Below, in pieces: positions 1-9,500 of a DNA stretch of 64,000 nucleotides. The first letter of the stretch is position 1. Every line of letters starts with the position of its first letter. Origin of the DNA: WJKK01 sp964638225 (lineage in GTDB: Bacteria; Patescibacteriota; WWE3; UBA101185; UBA10185); assembly GCA_964638225.1 (NCBI GenBank), contig CAZWYL010000001.1, forward strand, positions 8,742 to 72,741, written 5' to 3'. The notes beneath the pieces are model-generated. The model was not told the origin of the DNA and did no database searches. It saw only the letters and a program-made list of their open reading frames with translations. The translations under genes and the position numbers were made by a program.

Positions 1-348
1 AGAAGAAATAACTTCCATTCCCCTTTCTAAACCTTCTGGGGCCAAAATATATCTCTTTTCCCCATCTACATAATGGAGCAACGCTATATTTGCTCCCCTA
101 TTAGGATCATGTTCTATTGTTGCCACTTTAGCAGGAATGTCAAGCTTATCTCGTCTAAAATCAATCATACGATAGTGCTTTTTTGATCCGCCTTGTCTGT
201 GTCTACTGGTTATTGTACCTTTACTTCTCCCCACAGCACCCTTTTTGGGCTTGGTGAGTTTTTTATTAGGACGGGTCTTGTCAACATCTTTTTTTAAAGA
301 GCGACGACCTCTTTGTCCTGGTGTTGTAGGTTTATGTTCCTTAATCAT
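1..348 (-). CDS. rplB: 50S ribosomal protein L2, N-terminal part (runs off the window)
   Basis: L2 is a primary 23S rRNA-binding protein of the large subunit, next to the peptidyl-transferase centre. The 116 visible codons read MIKEHKPTTPGQRG at the start and contain the family signatures HYRMIDFRRD and EHDPNRGANIALLHYVDGEK, followed by YILAPEGL. The C-terminal half, with the conserved histidine near the catalytic centre, lies beyond base 1. The ATG is 12 bases after the rplW stop, in S10-operon order L3-L4-L23-L2, so it is surely part of the same transcript. Nothing odd is visible in the part seen. Confidence 0.95.
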   Translation of the reverse strand, partial: MIKEHKPTTPGQRGRRSLKKDVDKTRPNKKLTKPKKGAVGRSKGTITSRHRQGGSKKHYRMIDFRRDKLDIPAKVATIEHDPNRGANIALLHYVDGEKRYILAPEGLERGMEVISS

Positions 349-360
349 TTTTAACTTCTT

Positions 361-651
361 TTAACTTCCTGTGTAAAAGTCCAATTTACCCTTTTTCAAT
401 TTAAAAATCACTTTTTTAGTCATGGGAGTCCTGCCAAATTTAGCGGTTTTGCCAATTCTTTTGCGCTTTCCCGGCATAACCAATGTTTTAATATCGTATG
501 CTTCAACTCCAAACGTATCTTCTAAAGAGTGTTTAATTTGCTCTTTACTAGCCCAAAGATCAACTTTAAAAGTATACATGCCTTCTCTACCGTGCAGATC
601 CATTGCTTTTTCAGTAACAACTGGTTCAATTAAAATCTTATTTATTCTCAT
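361..651 (-). CDS. rplW: 50S ribosomal protein L23
   Basis: L23 binds 23S rRNA domain III at the exit of the peptide tunnel, where trigger factor and SRP dock. The 96 residues match the family in length and carry the typical opening (ILIEPVVTEKAMDL) and the basic tail region with KRKRIGKTAKFGR and the MTKKVIFKLKKG strand. The start overlaps the end of rplD by 14 bases, which suggests translational coupling. The neighbours are rplD upstream and rplB downstream, as in most bacteria. Confidence 0.95.
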   Translation of the reverse strand: MRINKILIEPVVTEKAMDLHGREGMYTFKVDLWASKEQIKHSLEDTFGVEAYDIKTLVMPGKRKRIGKTAKFGRTPMTKKVIFKLKKGKLDFYTGS

Positions 652-1264
652 ACTTATCCTCCAGATACTTTAAAGATCCCTTGGTAAAAACTATATTCTC
701 TGCCAAAAGGATTTCATACGCATTTAAATTTTGCACTAAAACACATTTCACTTGAGGTAAATTTGCAAAACTCTTTCTTAACACTAAATTATTATCCTTC
801 TGAACAAAAAGAACCTTACCATGCAGATCCAGCTTTTCCAAAATCTCAGCCATTTTTTTAGCTGAGGGCTTTCTTAAACCCGGTTTCTCAATAACCTTTA
901 TAGCATCTTCTTTCGCTTTGTAAGTTAATGCTGATTTAATAGCAACAGAACGCATCTTTTTTGGAAGCCTAAGTTTCCAACTTTTAGGTAAGGGTCCATG
1001 AACAACTCCCCCACCTCTCCATATAGGACTTCTAATAGAACCATGTCTTGCTCTCCCCGTTCCTTTTTGCGGCCAGGGCTTTTTTCCTCCTCCGCTGACC
1101 TCAGAACGAGTTTTAACCTTAGAAGTACCTTGTCTCTGATTTGTTTTGTAAATATGTATATATTGAGTTAGCAAAGCTTCATTTGGTTCTATTCCAAAAA
1201 CTTTCTTGGAAAGCTCCACTTTATCTTTTTTAGTACCTGTTTTTGTATAAGAATCTACTTTCAT
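638..1264 (-). CDS. rplD: 50S ribosomal protein L4
   Basis: L4 lines the constriction of the exit tunnel and binds 23S rRNA early in assembly. At 208 residues it is of normal length. The tunnel-loop region is seen as KPWPQKGTGRARHGS followed by IRSPIWRGGGVVHGP, which is the most conserved part of the family. The start lies 2 bases after the rplC stop and the end overlaps rplW. In Enterobacteria L4 feeds back on the S10 operon leader; here a terminator-like leader sits ahead of rplC rather than ahead of rpsJ (see 1704-1825), so a similar feedback is possible but is inference. Confidence 0.95.
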   Translation of the reverse strand: MKVDSYTKTGTKKDKVELSKKVFGIEPNEALLTQYIHIYKTNQRQGTSKVKTRSEVSGGGKKPWPQKGTGRARHGSIRSPIWRGGGVVHGPLPKSWKLRLPKKMRSVAIKSALTYKAKEDAIKVIEKPGLRKPSAKKMAEILEKLDLHGKVLFVQKDNNLVLRKSFANLPQVKCVLVQNLNAYEILLAENIVFTKGSLKYLEDKYENK

Positions 1265-1266
1265 AT

Positions 1267-1701
1267 TTATTTCTCCACTTTTAATGTCACGGGTGAGTTT
1301 CTAGCACCGGGAATTGCCCCGGAAACCAAAATAACTTTATCCTCTTTCTTTAAATCAACTATCTCCAAACCCTTGATTGTTACCTGCTTCCCACCCTTTC
1401 TTCCGGCCATTCGTTTTCCTTTAAAAACACGTCCCGGGGTTTGAGCACCTATAGCACCTCCAACACGAACTTTATCTGAAGCACCTCGGGTTTCAGGCTG
1501 TCTCTTAAATTTCCAGCGCTTAATAACTCCTGTAAAACCTTTTCCTTTAGAGGTTCCCGTAACTACTACTGATTTTCCTTTTAGATCATTTTCTAAATTC
1601 TCATCGGCAACTTCTACTAGAGTCACAGGTACAACAGTACCATCTTCTCTAAAAACTTGACTCATATTTAATTTTTTTCCTTCTATTTTCATTGTATTCA
1701 T
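1267..1701 (-). CDS. rplC: 50S ribosomal protein L3, unusually short
   Basis: L3 initiates large-subunit assembly and reaches the peptidyl-transferase centre with a long finger loop. The core is plain: VVVTGTSKGKGFTGVIKRW, then GAIGAQTPGRVFKGKRMAG, including the QTPG region that PrmB methylates in Escherichia coli. The protein is only 144 residues against about 205-210 usually. The N-terminus (GKKLNMSQVFREDGTVVP) is intact, but about 60 residues corresponding to E. coli positions 31-97 are missing; the text passes from VTLVEV almost directly to the GTSKGKGF motif. No frameshift is needed to read it. The start is ambiguous between codon 1 and codon 4 (1692), and no Shine-Dalgarno is visible because a hairpin with a U-run lies directly upstream. 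Confidence 0.93.
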   Translation of the reverse strand: MNTMKIEGKKLNMSQVFREDGTVVPVTLVEVADENLENDLKGKSVVVTGTSKGKGFTGVIKRWKFKRQPETRGASDKVRVGGAIGAQTPGRVFKGKRMAGRKGGKQVTIKGLEIVDLKKEDKVILVSGAIPGARNSPVTLKVEK

Positions 1702-1703
1702 AG

Positions 1704-1733
1704 CAAAAAAATTTGAGCCGGAAGGCTCAAAAA
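1704..1733 (-). terminator. Terminator-like hairpin in the rplC leader
   Basis: On the minus strand an 8-bp stem TTTGAGCC/GGCTCAAA with loop TTCC is followed at once by a run of T, ending 3 bases before the rplC start codon. This has the form of an intrinsic terminator. As a promoter lies only about 60 bases upstream of it (1797-1825), it may act as an attenuator of the L3-L4-L23-L2 unit, or simply end the transcript coming from rpsJ. Confidence 0.7.
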
Positions 1734-1796
1734 TTAAACTTGCCTATCCTTTTTGATCTGCTAAATCTTATGTATCTATAGACTGCATCGGAGAGC

Positions 1797-1825
1797 ATTG
1801 TACCAGTAAATCGGGCAAATTCCAA
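1797..1825 (-). promoter_or_regulatory. Promoter for rplC-rplD-rplW-rplB
   Basis: The minus strand has TTGGAA, a 17-base spacer ending in TGG (extended -10), then TACAAT. The predicted start near 1790 gives a leader of about 90 bases containing the hairpin at 1704-1733. Confidence 0.7.
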
Positions 1826-1863
1826 GGGGTTTCTTTAAAAAAAGTGAATTTTGGCTGAAATCT

Positions 1864-2202
1864 TTAAAGTTGGAGAGAAATTCCTACTCCAGAAGGTAAG
1901 TCTAAATGAGAAAGACTATCGATGGTAGAACTTGTTGGATTTAAAACATCAATAATTCTTTTATGGGTGCGTAATTCAAATTGCTCTCGGGAACGTTTGT
2001 CAATATGTGGCCCTCTAATTACGGTGAAAAGTTCCTTTTTTGTAGGTAAGGGAATGGGACCAGCTACTTCAGCACCAGTACGAACCGCCGTTTCCACAAT
2101 CTTATCGCAACTGGCATCCATAACCCGACTATCGTAGGCCTTAAGCTTAATCCTTATTCTAACCTCTTTTTTGTTTTTTTTGTCTTTCTTATCCTTCGCC
2201 AT
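1864..2202 (-). CDS. rpsJ: 30S ribosomal protein S10
   Basis: S10 is a head protein of the small subunit and, with NusB, part of antitermination complexes (NusE). The 112 residues hold the whole family: IRIKLKAYDSRVMDAS, then GPIPLPTKKELFTV and FELRTHKRIIDV. A lysine-rich N-terminal extension of about 15 residues (MAKDKKDKKNKKEV) precedes the usual start; it is in frame with the only good ATG. It follows tuf after 57 bases that hold a strong hairpin, and is separated from rplC by 162 bases with a new promoter, so it probably ends the str transcript. Confidence 0.95.
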   Translation of the reverse strand: MAKDKKDKKNKKEVRIRIKLKAYDSRVMDASCDKIVETAVRTGAEVAGPIPLPTKKELFTVIRGPHIDKRSREQFELRTHKRIIDVLNPTSSTIDSLSHLDLPSGVGISLQL

Positions 2203-2220
2203 AACTTCATCTCGAACCTC

Positions 2221-2246
2221 ATTGGGGCCTCTTATAAGGCCCCAAT
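2221..2246 (-). promoter_or_regulatory. Perfect hairpin between tuf and rpsJ
   Basis: A 9-bp GC-rich stem ATTGGGGCC/GGCCCCAAT with an 8-base loop lies between the tuf stop and the rpsJ start. No T-run follows on the minus strand, so it is not a standard terminator. It could be a processing or stability element at the 3' end of tuf mRNA, or control access to the rpsJ start 19 bases below. Confidence 0.6.
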
Positions 2247-2259
2247 AAGAAAATTCTAT

Positions 2260-3450
2260 TTATTTCTTTATCTCAGTAACAACTCCTGCACCTACGGTAT
2301 GACCGCCTTCTCGGATAGCAAATCTAAGTCCTTCTTCTATTGCTACTGGAGTGATTAACTTAACATCAAGCTTTACATTATCTCCTGGCATAACCATTTC
2401 TACACCTTCATTGAGTGTAATTTCACCGGTAACGTCAGTTGTTCTAACATAAAACTGAGGCTTATAACCATCAAAGAAGGGCTTATGTCTACCTCCTTCT
2501 TCTTTAGATAGAATATAGACTTCGGCTTCAAACTCTGTGTGGGGAGTTACAGATCCTGGCTTTGCCAAAACCTGACCTCTCTCTATATCATCTCGGTTTA
2601 TTCCTCTAAGAAGAATACCTACGTTATCACCAGCTTGGGCTTCTTTCATTTGTTTGTTGAACATCTCAATCCCTGTTACTACACTGGTTGAAGTATCTTT
2701 AATTCCTACTATTTCAACTTCATCGTTAAGATTTAGTTTTCCTCTCTCAATTCTTCCGGTGGCTACTGTACCTCTACCGGAAATAGAAAAAACGTCCTCG
2801 ACAGGCATTAAAAAGGGCTTGTCAAGATCTCTTTCGGGTGTTGGAATGTGTTCATCTATAGCATCAATTAGCTTATTAATTGCTTCTACATCCTTTTCTT
2901 CCCCTTCTAGAGCTTTAATGGCAGAGCCTCTAATTACAGGAATGTTATCTCCATCAAACTTATATTTGTTGAGAAGTTCTCTAACTTCCATTTCTACCAA
3001 CTCTAAAATCTCAGGATCGTCCACCATATCTGTTTTATTCAGGAAAACTACCATTGAAGGGACGTTTACTTGTTTTGCTAACAAGATATGCTCACGTGTT
3101 TGAGGCATTGGTCCATCAGAAGCCGCTACCACTAGTACAGCTCCGTCCATCTGTGCCGCACCCGTAATCATATTTTTAATATAGTCAGCGTGTCCGGGAG
3201 CATCAATATGAGCATAATGTCTGCTCTCCGTTTCATACTCAACGTGGGAAATATTTACTGTGATTCCTCTTTCTCTCTCCTCTTCCGAAGTTTCGATATC
3301 ATCGTAAGTGAGGGCCTTGTTTATATCAGAGGGATACCTGTCAGCAAGAACGTGTGTCATAGCTGCAGTCAAGGTTGTTTTACCATGGTCTACGTGGCCA
3401 ATGGTGCCCACATTAACATGTGGTTTATTTCTTTCAAATTCTTTTGGCAT
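2260..3450 (-). CDS. tuf: Elongation factor Tu
   Basis: EF-Tu carries aminoacyl-tRNA to the ribosome as a GTPase. At 396 residues it is full length. The G domain shows GHVDHGKTTLTAA (P-loop), DAPGHADY (G3) and NKTDMVDD (G4), and the switch-I segment ERERGITVNISHVEYET is intact; domains 2 and 3 follow, ending VGAGVVTEIKK. A Shine-Dalgarno AGAAAGG sits 6 bases before the ATG. Between fusA and tuf there are 132 bases; a possible extended -10 TGG-TATTAT at 3564-3569 suggests a second promoter but lacks a convincing -35. This is the only tuf copy in the window. Confidence 0.97.
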   Translation of the reverse strand: MPKEFERNKPHVNVGTIGHVDHGKTTLTAAMTHVLADRYPSDINKALTYDDIETSEEERERGITVNISHVEYETESRHYAHIDAPGHADYIKNMITGAAQMDGAVLVVAASDGPMPQTREHILLAKQVNVPSMVVFLNKTDMVDDPEILELVEMEVRELLNKYKFDGDNIPVIRGSAIKALEGEEKDVEAINKLIDAIDEHIPTPERDLDKPFLMPVEDVFSISGRGTVATGRIERGKLNLNDEVEIVGIKDTSTSVVTGIEMFNKQMKEAQAGDNVGILLRGINRDDIERGQVLAKPGSVTPHTEFEAEVYILSKEEGGRHKPFFDGYKPQFYVRTTDVTGEITLNEGVEMVMPGDNVKLDVKLITPVAIEEGLRFAIREGGHTVGAGVVTEIKK

Positions 3451-3582
3451 AATTACCTTTCTAAATAACTTTCTAATTAACTACGACGAAATTTTCTAAA
3501 ACCCAAATTATCGCCGGACTGTACGAGTTCTATAAAAACCTATACATTCTTTCAGTGGTTTTGATAATACCACAACTTAATA

Positions 3583-5667
3583 CTATTTAACATCTCGAGC
3601 AGATATCTCCGAGGCTATATTAGAGGGAACTTCCTCATAATGACTGGGTTCCATTGTGAAACTTGCTCGACCCTGAGTCATACCTCGTAATACTGTAGCA
3701 TAACCAAACATTTCTGCCAATGGTACCTGAGCTTTAACCACCGTGGCTTGCCCTCTTTTCTCCGTACCATCTATTTTACCCCTACTACCTGAAAGATTCC
3801 CTATCACATCACCCATAAATTCATCAGGTGTAATGACTTCTACATCCATTATAGGCTCTAAAAGATAAGGATTAGCTTTTCTTTGAGCTTTCTTAAAAGC
3901 ATCCGAAGCGGCTATCTTAAATGCCAATTCAGAGGAATCAACTTCATGAAAAGAACCATCTATCAAATTAACTTTAACATCTACTACAGGATATCCTGCT
4001 ACTACACCGCTCTCCGATGCCTCTTTTACACCTTTTTCAACTCCCGGAATAAACTCTTGAGGTATTGCACCTCCCTTGATCATATCTTCAAATTCAAACC
4101 CCTCTCCCGGCTCTAAAGGCTCCATCTCTATCACAACATGGCCATACTGACCTCTTCCACCTGATTGGCGGATGTATTTGCTTTCGTGCTCTACTTTATT
4201 CTTAATACTCTCACGATAAGCAACTTGAGGCTTGCCAGTAACAACTTCTACACCAAATTCCCTTTTCATACGATCCACGATAATTTCAAGATGCAGCTCG
4301 CCCATTCCATAAAGCACGGTTTGGGAAGTCTCTGGATTTGTCTTTATCTTTAAAGTGGGATCTTCATCTAAAAACTTCTTAATTGCCCTACCCAATTTGT
4401 CTCTGTCATCACGAGTTTTAGGTTCTATAACTAACCCAATAACCGGTTCAGCAAAAGTAATGGATTCTAAAAGAATTGGTTTTTCTGAATCACATAGGGT
4501 GTCCCCCGTTTGAACTTCCAGACCAACAGCCGCACCAATTTCCCCGGCATGAATTTCCTCAATTTCTTCTCTCTTGTTTGCGTGCATCAGAATGATTCTC
4601 CCTAATCTCTCCTTCTTATCCTGAGTGGAATTTAAAATATAAGATCCTGCTGTCGCAGAACCTGAATAAACTCTAAAATAAGTCAATTTGCCAACATAAG
4701 GATCAGTTTGAAGTTTAAAAGCTAAAGCAACAAAAGGCCCTTCTTCTTCGGGGTTAAGGGTAATTTGCTCCTTTGTATCAACTTTATATGCAACAATTTC
4801 TCCTACATCCTTAGGTGAAGGCAGATACTCTACAACACCGTCCAACAGCCTTTGAACACCAACATTTGCTAAAGAAGCGCCTGCAAAAACAGGATAGATC
4901 TGCGTATTAATGGTCATTTTTCTCAAGGCAGCCTTGAGTTCTTTCTCTGGAATCTCCTCGCCATTTAAAAATTTCTCAATTAAAACATCGCTGGACTCAG
5001 CAAGCTTCTCTACCAATTCCGCTCGATATTTCTCTACATCCTCCAGCATATTTTCAGGAATTTCAGTTTCCTCAACTTCCACACCTAATTTTCCTGTGAA
5101 TTTATAAGCTTTACGCTCAATCAGATCAACTACAGCTCTAAAATTATCTTCTATACCAATGGGAAGCTGAACAGCACAAGCGTCCGGGGACAGGCGCTCT
5201 CTAATAGAATTCAACGACATAATAAAATCCCCGCCTATCTTGTCTAATTTATTTACAAAGCAAATCAAGGGAACATTATACTTTTCAGCTTGGCGCCAAA
5301 CTGTCTCACTCTGGGGCTCCACGCCTGCAGAACCGTCAAATAGAACAACACCGCCATCTAATACGCGCAAAGATCTTTCAACCTCGGCTGTAAAGTCAAC
5401 ATGGCCAGGGGTATCAATAATATTTATTCTATGATTTTTCCAAAAACAAGTAGTTGCAGCAGATTGAATTGTTATTCCACGCTCTCTTTCTTGCTCCATC
5501 CAATCCATCTGCGCCTCCCCTTCATGAACCTCCCCTATTTTGTGGGATTTACCCGTGTAATAAAGAACTCTTTCTGTAGTTGTGGTCTTACCGGCGTCTA
5601 TATGAGCTATTATTCCAATGTTTCGTATCTTATCCAAAGGATATTTTTTATTTTCAGTTTTTGCCAT
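3583..5667 (-). CDS. fusA: Elongation factor G
   Basis: EF-G drives translocation of tRNA and mRNA and, with RRF, recycles ribosomes. The 694 residues give domains I-V at normal length. Visible motifs are AHIDAGKTTTTERVLYYTG (P-loop), ERERGITIQSAATTCFW (switch I), DTPGHVDFTAEVERSL (G3) and NKLDKIGGDF (G4), with the domain IV/V landmarks SGGRGQYGHV and GRASFTMEPSHYEEVP. It lies 15 bases after rpsG, inside the str block. Confidence 0.97.
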   Translation of the reverse strand: MAKTENKKYPLDKIRNIGIIAHIDAGKTTTTERVLYYTGKSHKIGEVHEGEAQMDWMEQERERGITIQSAATTCFWKNHRINIIDTPGHVDFTAEVERSLRVLDGGVVLFDGSAGVEPQSETVWRQAEKYNVPLICFVNKLDKIGGDFIMSLNSIRERLSPDACAVQLPIGIEDNFRAVVDLIERKAYKFTGKLGVEVEETEIPENMLEDVEKYRAELVEKLAESSDVLIEKFLNGEEIPEKELKAALRKMTINTQIYPVFAGASLANVGVQRLLDGVVEYLPSPKDVGEIVAYKVDTKEQITLNPEEEGPFVALAFKLQTDPYVGKLTYFRVYSGSATAGSYILNSTQDKKERLGRIILMHANKREEIEEIHAGEIGAAVGLEVQTGDTLCDSEKPILLESITFAEPVIGLVIEPKTRDDRDKLGRAIKKFLDEDPTLKIKTNPETSQTVLYGMGELHLEIIVDRMKREFGVEVVTGKPQVAYRESIKNKVEHESKYIRQSGGRGQYGHVVIEMEPLEPGEGFEFEDMIKGGAIPQEFIPGVEKGVKEASESGVVAGYPVVDVKVNLIDGSFHEVDSSELAFKIAASDAFKKAQRKANPYLLEPIMDVEVITPDEFMGDVIGNLSGSRGKIDGTEKRGQATVVKAQVPLAEMFGYATVLRGMTQGRASFTMEPSHYEEVPSNIASEISARDVK

Positions 5668-5682
5668 GGGAAGTATTTTACC

Positions 5683-6147
5683 TTATCTAGCGAAATGTGC
5701 AAATGCCCTATTTGCCTCTGCCATCCTATGTACTTCATCTCTTTTCGATACAGCAGCGCCCTCGCCCTTGCTTGCAGCTTTCAATTCTTCATATAAGAAA
5801 TCAGTCATGGGTTTACCACTCTTTGCCCTAGTTGCCTCGACAATCCAACGGATAGCTAAAGCTTCTGAACGCCAATGCTTAACTGGAAGTGGTACTTGAT
5901 AGGTAGCTCCGCCAACTCTCCTTGATCGAATTTCTTTTGCGGGCATAACGTTCTCTATTGCCTTTTTAAAAACCTTCTCTGCCTCTTTTTCATCTTCGGC
6001 TAAACGAGAAATTGCATCATACACTATCTTCCTGGCAAGAGTCTTCTTACCATGAAGCATAACCTTATTAATCAGACGGGTTACAGTAGTTGAATGATAG
6101 ACGGGATCAGGTTTGGTCTCTCTTCTTGTAGCTTGCTTACCTCTCAT
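5683..6147 (-). CDS. rpsG: 30S ribosomal protein S7
   Basis: S7 nucleates assembly of the 30S head and contacts tRNA in the E site. The 154-residue product has the diagnostic RSRRVGGATYQVPLPV segment and LAIRWIVEATRAK, and ends near NRAFAHFAR. It starts 3 bases after the rpsL stop and precedes fusA, the standard str order, so coupled translation is likely. Length and motifs are unremarkable. Confidence 0.96.
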   Translation of the reverse strand: MRGKQATRRETKPDPVYHSTTVTRLINKVMLHGKKTLARKIVYDAISRLAEDEKEAEKVFKKAIENVMPAKEIRSRRVGGATYQVPLPVKHWRSEALAIRWIVEATRAKSGKPMTDFLYEELKAASKGEGAAVSKRDEVHRMAEANRAFAHFAR

Positions 6148-6150
6148 ATA

Positions 6151-6567
6151 TTATTCCTCCCTCGGCTTTTTTGTCCCATACAAAGAACGTGAGGATTTAC
6201 GATCTGAAACCCCTGCTAAATCATACACACCTCGCACCAGAGTATATTTAATTCCGGGCAAGTCTTTAACACGTCCTCCTCGCACCAAAACAACAGAGTG
6301 TTCCTGTAAATTGTGTCCTTCTCCGGGGATGTAAGCCGTAACTTCATCGCCATTAGACAATCTAACTCGAGCTACTTTTCTTAATGCAGAGTTAGGCTTC
6401 TTTGGAGTCATAGTCTTAACCTGTAAACAAACTCCTTTCTTAAAAGGTGAATTTACGGGTTTTGTAACTCGATCCAGCGAATTATAAACACTCTTCAGTG
6501 CTGGTGTACTAACCTTTTTCTTTTTACTTTTTCTTCCTTTTCTTATTAATTGATTTACTGTTGGCAT
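6151..6567 (-). CDS. rpsL: 30S ribosomal protein S12
   Basis: S12 sits at the decoding centre and controls accuracy. The 138 residues include the two loops touched by streptomycin-resistance mutations, MTPKKPNSALRKVARVRLSN and VLVRGGRVKDLPGIKYTLVRG; both key lysines are of the wild type. The gene begins 5 bases after the rpoC stop, so rpoBC and the str genes are almost certainly one transcript. Confidence 0.96.
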   Translation of the reverse strand: MPTVNQLIRKGRKSKKKKVSTPALKSVYNSLDRVTKPVNSPFKKGVCLQVKTMTPKKPNSALRKVARVRLSNGDEVTAYIPGEGHNLQEHSVVLVRGGRVKDLPGIKYTLVRGVYDLAGVSDRKSSRSLYGTKKPREE

Positions 6568-6572
6568 AAAAT

Positions 6573-9500
6573 TTACTCCAATCTTGCTCTTTCACCTGTT
6601 GGAATTAGATTACCAATAATTACGTTCTCCTTCAAACCTAAGAGCCTATCGACCTTACCAGAACAAGCTGCGTCCGTCAACACCCTGCTCGTGTATATGA
6701 AGGATGCAGCAGAAAGAAAACTGTCTGTATTAAGAGCTGCCTTAGTTATTCCCAAAAGAACTTGCTCTCCTTTCGCAGGATCTCCTCCCTCGGCGGTTAT
6801 TTCTGCGTTTTTTTCCTTGAATGTATCAATAGTCACTGTTTCACCTTGCATTAAATCAGTGTCTCCTCTATCAAGAATTTCAATATTATTAAACATCTTA
6901 CTTACAATTACTTCTATGTGTTTGTCATTAAGAGAAACTCCCTGAGAAGCATAAACTTTTTGAATCTGGTTAACTATATAGCTTTGAGTATCTTGAACTC
7001 CTACTGTCTCCATTAGCTTTTCTAAATCCAGGTGGCCTACCGTAAGTTTATCTCCCTTGGAAACTAGCTGACCATCCTCTACAGTTATTTCCGACACTGG
7101 ATCTACCATATACTCCACGGTATCTTCTTTATCACCATCGGTGGGAACTACCAAGATTTTTCTTTCCTCACCTGTCTCTTCAATTTTTACTGTACCAGTA
7201 ACTTCACTCATTATAGATAACGTCTTTGGAGAACGTGTTTCCACAATCTCTTCCACTCGCGGCAAACCTTGAGTAATATCCTTTCCTGCAATACCTCCTG
7301 TGTGGAAAGTTCTCATAGTAAGCTGAGTTCCGGGCTCACCAATAGACTGGGCAGCTTGAACTCCCACAGGAGCACCTACTCTCACAGGCTTTCGTGACAT
7401 TAAATCCAATCCATAGCAGACAGAACAGATACCTCGAGAAGTCTCGCAGGACATTGGAGATCGAATGAAGATCTCTTCCACTCCCGAATCCTCAATCTCT
7501 TCTAATATTTCTTGATTCAACAAAGTTCCTTTTTCAAACAAAACTCTCTTGGCTTTTTTGACATCTTCTGCAAGATATCGACCAGAAAACCTCTCAGCAA
7601 AGGTCTGAAGTACAGTTTTTTCTCCAACCTTTACTTTCCTGCTCTTGTCAGTTCCACAATCTTCCTCTCTAATAATCGCGTCCTGAGACACATCTACCAA
7701 GCGGCGTGTCAAATAACCTGCATCAGCGGTTTTCAAACCCTTGTCTACCAACCCTTTACGGGCTCCTCGAGCCCCAACAAAATATTCAAGACCAGACAGA
7801 CCATTTTTGTAGTTACCTAAAATAGGCATTGGAACTATCTTTCCGGTCGGATCAGTCATTAATCCACGCATACCAGCTATCTGTTTAACTTGGTCTCTTG
7901 AGGCACGTGTAGAACCAGACTTGACCAAAACCTTTACGGGATTGTCTTCAGGAAGATTATCCCAAACAGCGGAGTCAACATCAGAAGTCACTTCAATCCA
8001 TGTATCCTCTGTTAATCTTTGGGCCTCTTTTCTGGTTATCAAACCGCGTTTAAAATTCTTATCAATTTTAGCAACAGCTTCTTTACCCTTTTCAATAAGC
8101 TCGTCTCGTTCTTCAGGAATATCTATATCACTTAAAGAAACAGAATGCCCAGAGTTGGTTCCATACTCTAGACCCAGATCCTTAATATTATCTATAAGTT
8201 TAATTACAACATCAAGAGACTCTTCTCTGAAGGCCTTTGTAAGAAGTTCGTGAACCTCTTTCTTTGGCATATCCTTGTTTATGAAACCGAAGCTTTCAGG
8301 AACTATCTCATTAAAAATAATTCTGCCCAATGTAGTCTCTACTATCTCACCATCCATAAGAACTTTTATCAACTGACGAAGTTCCACTGTTTCCAAAATT
8401 TCTTTGTTATATATAAGTTCTGCTTTATTGGCAAAAACTTTCTCCACAGGATCTAATTTAGGATCCATGGATGTCATGTAATAAATACCAAATAAAAGGG
8501 TCTTATTTGGAACTGATATAGGAGAGCTGTTAGAAGGGTTTAGTAGATTCTGAGTTGAAAGCATTAAATCTTTTGCCTCTTCCACCGCTTTTTCAGCCAA
8601 GGGGAGATGTACTGCCATTTGATCGCCATCAAAGTCAGCATTATAACCTGAACAAACACAAAGATGAAGTCTGATTGCATCTCCTTCTACCAATTTGGGG
8701 TAGAAGGCTTGTATACCTAAACGCCACAAAGTAGGGGCTCGGTTTAACAGTACTGGGTGTCCTTCAACCACTTCCTCTAAAGTTTCCCAAACTTCCGGTC
8801 CTCTTGCGCTTAAAACCCTACGGGCACTCTTGATGTTAGGAGCAAACTCTTTATCCATCAATCCTCTTAAAACAAAAGGCTTAAATAACTCCAATGCCAT
8901 CTCTTTAGGAATTCCGCACTCATTTAAGTTCAATTTAGGACCATTAACTATGACACCGCGTCCAGAATAATCTACTCTTTTACCAAGTAAGTTTAATCTA
9001 AAAGTCCCTTGCTTACCCTTTACCATATCGGCCAAAGAGCGGAGCTCTTTCCTGCCTCTTCTGGAACGCCTCTTATTTCTTTGCTTAGAAGAGTCAATAA
9101 ATGCGTCAACCGACTCCTGAAGCATTCTCTTCTCATTTCTTAGGATTACTTCCGGAGCACCAATTTCCATCAATTTCTTTAAACGGTTGTTCCTGTTTAT
9201 GACGGCGCGGTAAAGGTCATTCAGGTCAGATGAAGCAAATCTTCCGCCTTCTAGCTGCACTAATGGTCTTAAATCTGCCGGTATAACCGGAAGAACTTCC
9301 ATTACCATATTTGTAGGTGATATATCTGAACTTCTAAACTGTTCAACTACATTCAATCTTCGTGCTAATTTTTTGGTCTTAGTCTTACTCTTTGTTGAAT
9401 CTAATTTCTCAGTAAGTTCAAGAGCTATTTCGTCAAGATCCATATCCTCAAGTATTGCCTCAATAGCCTCCGCGCCTATTTGCATATCAGCAAAGTTATC

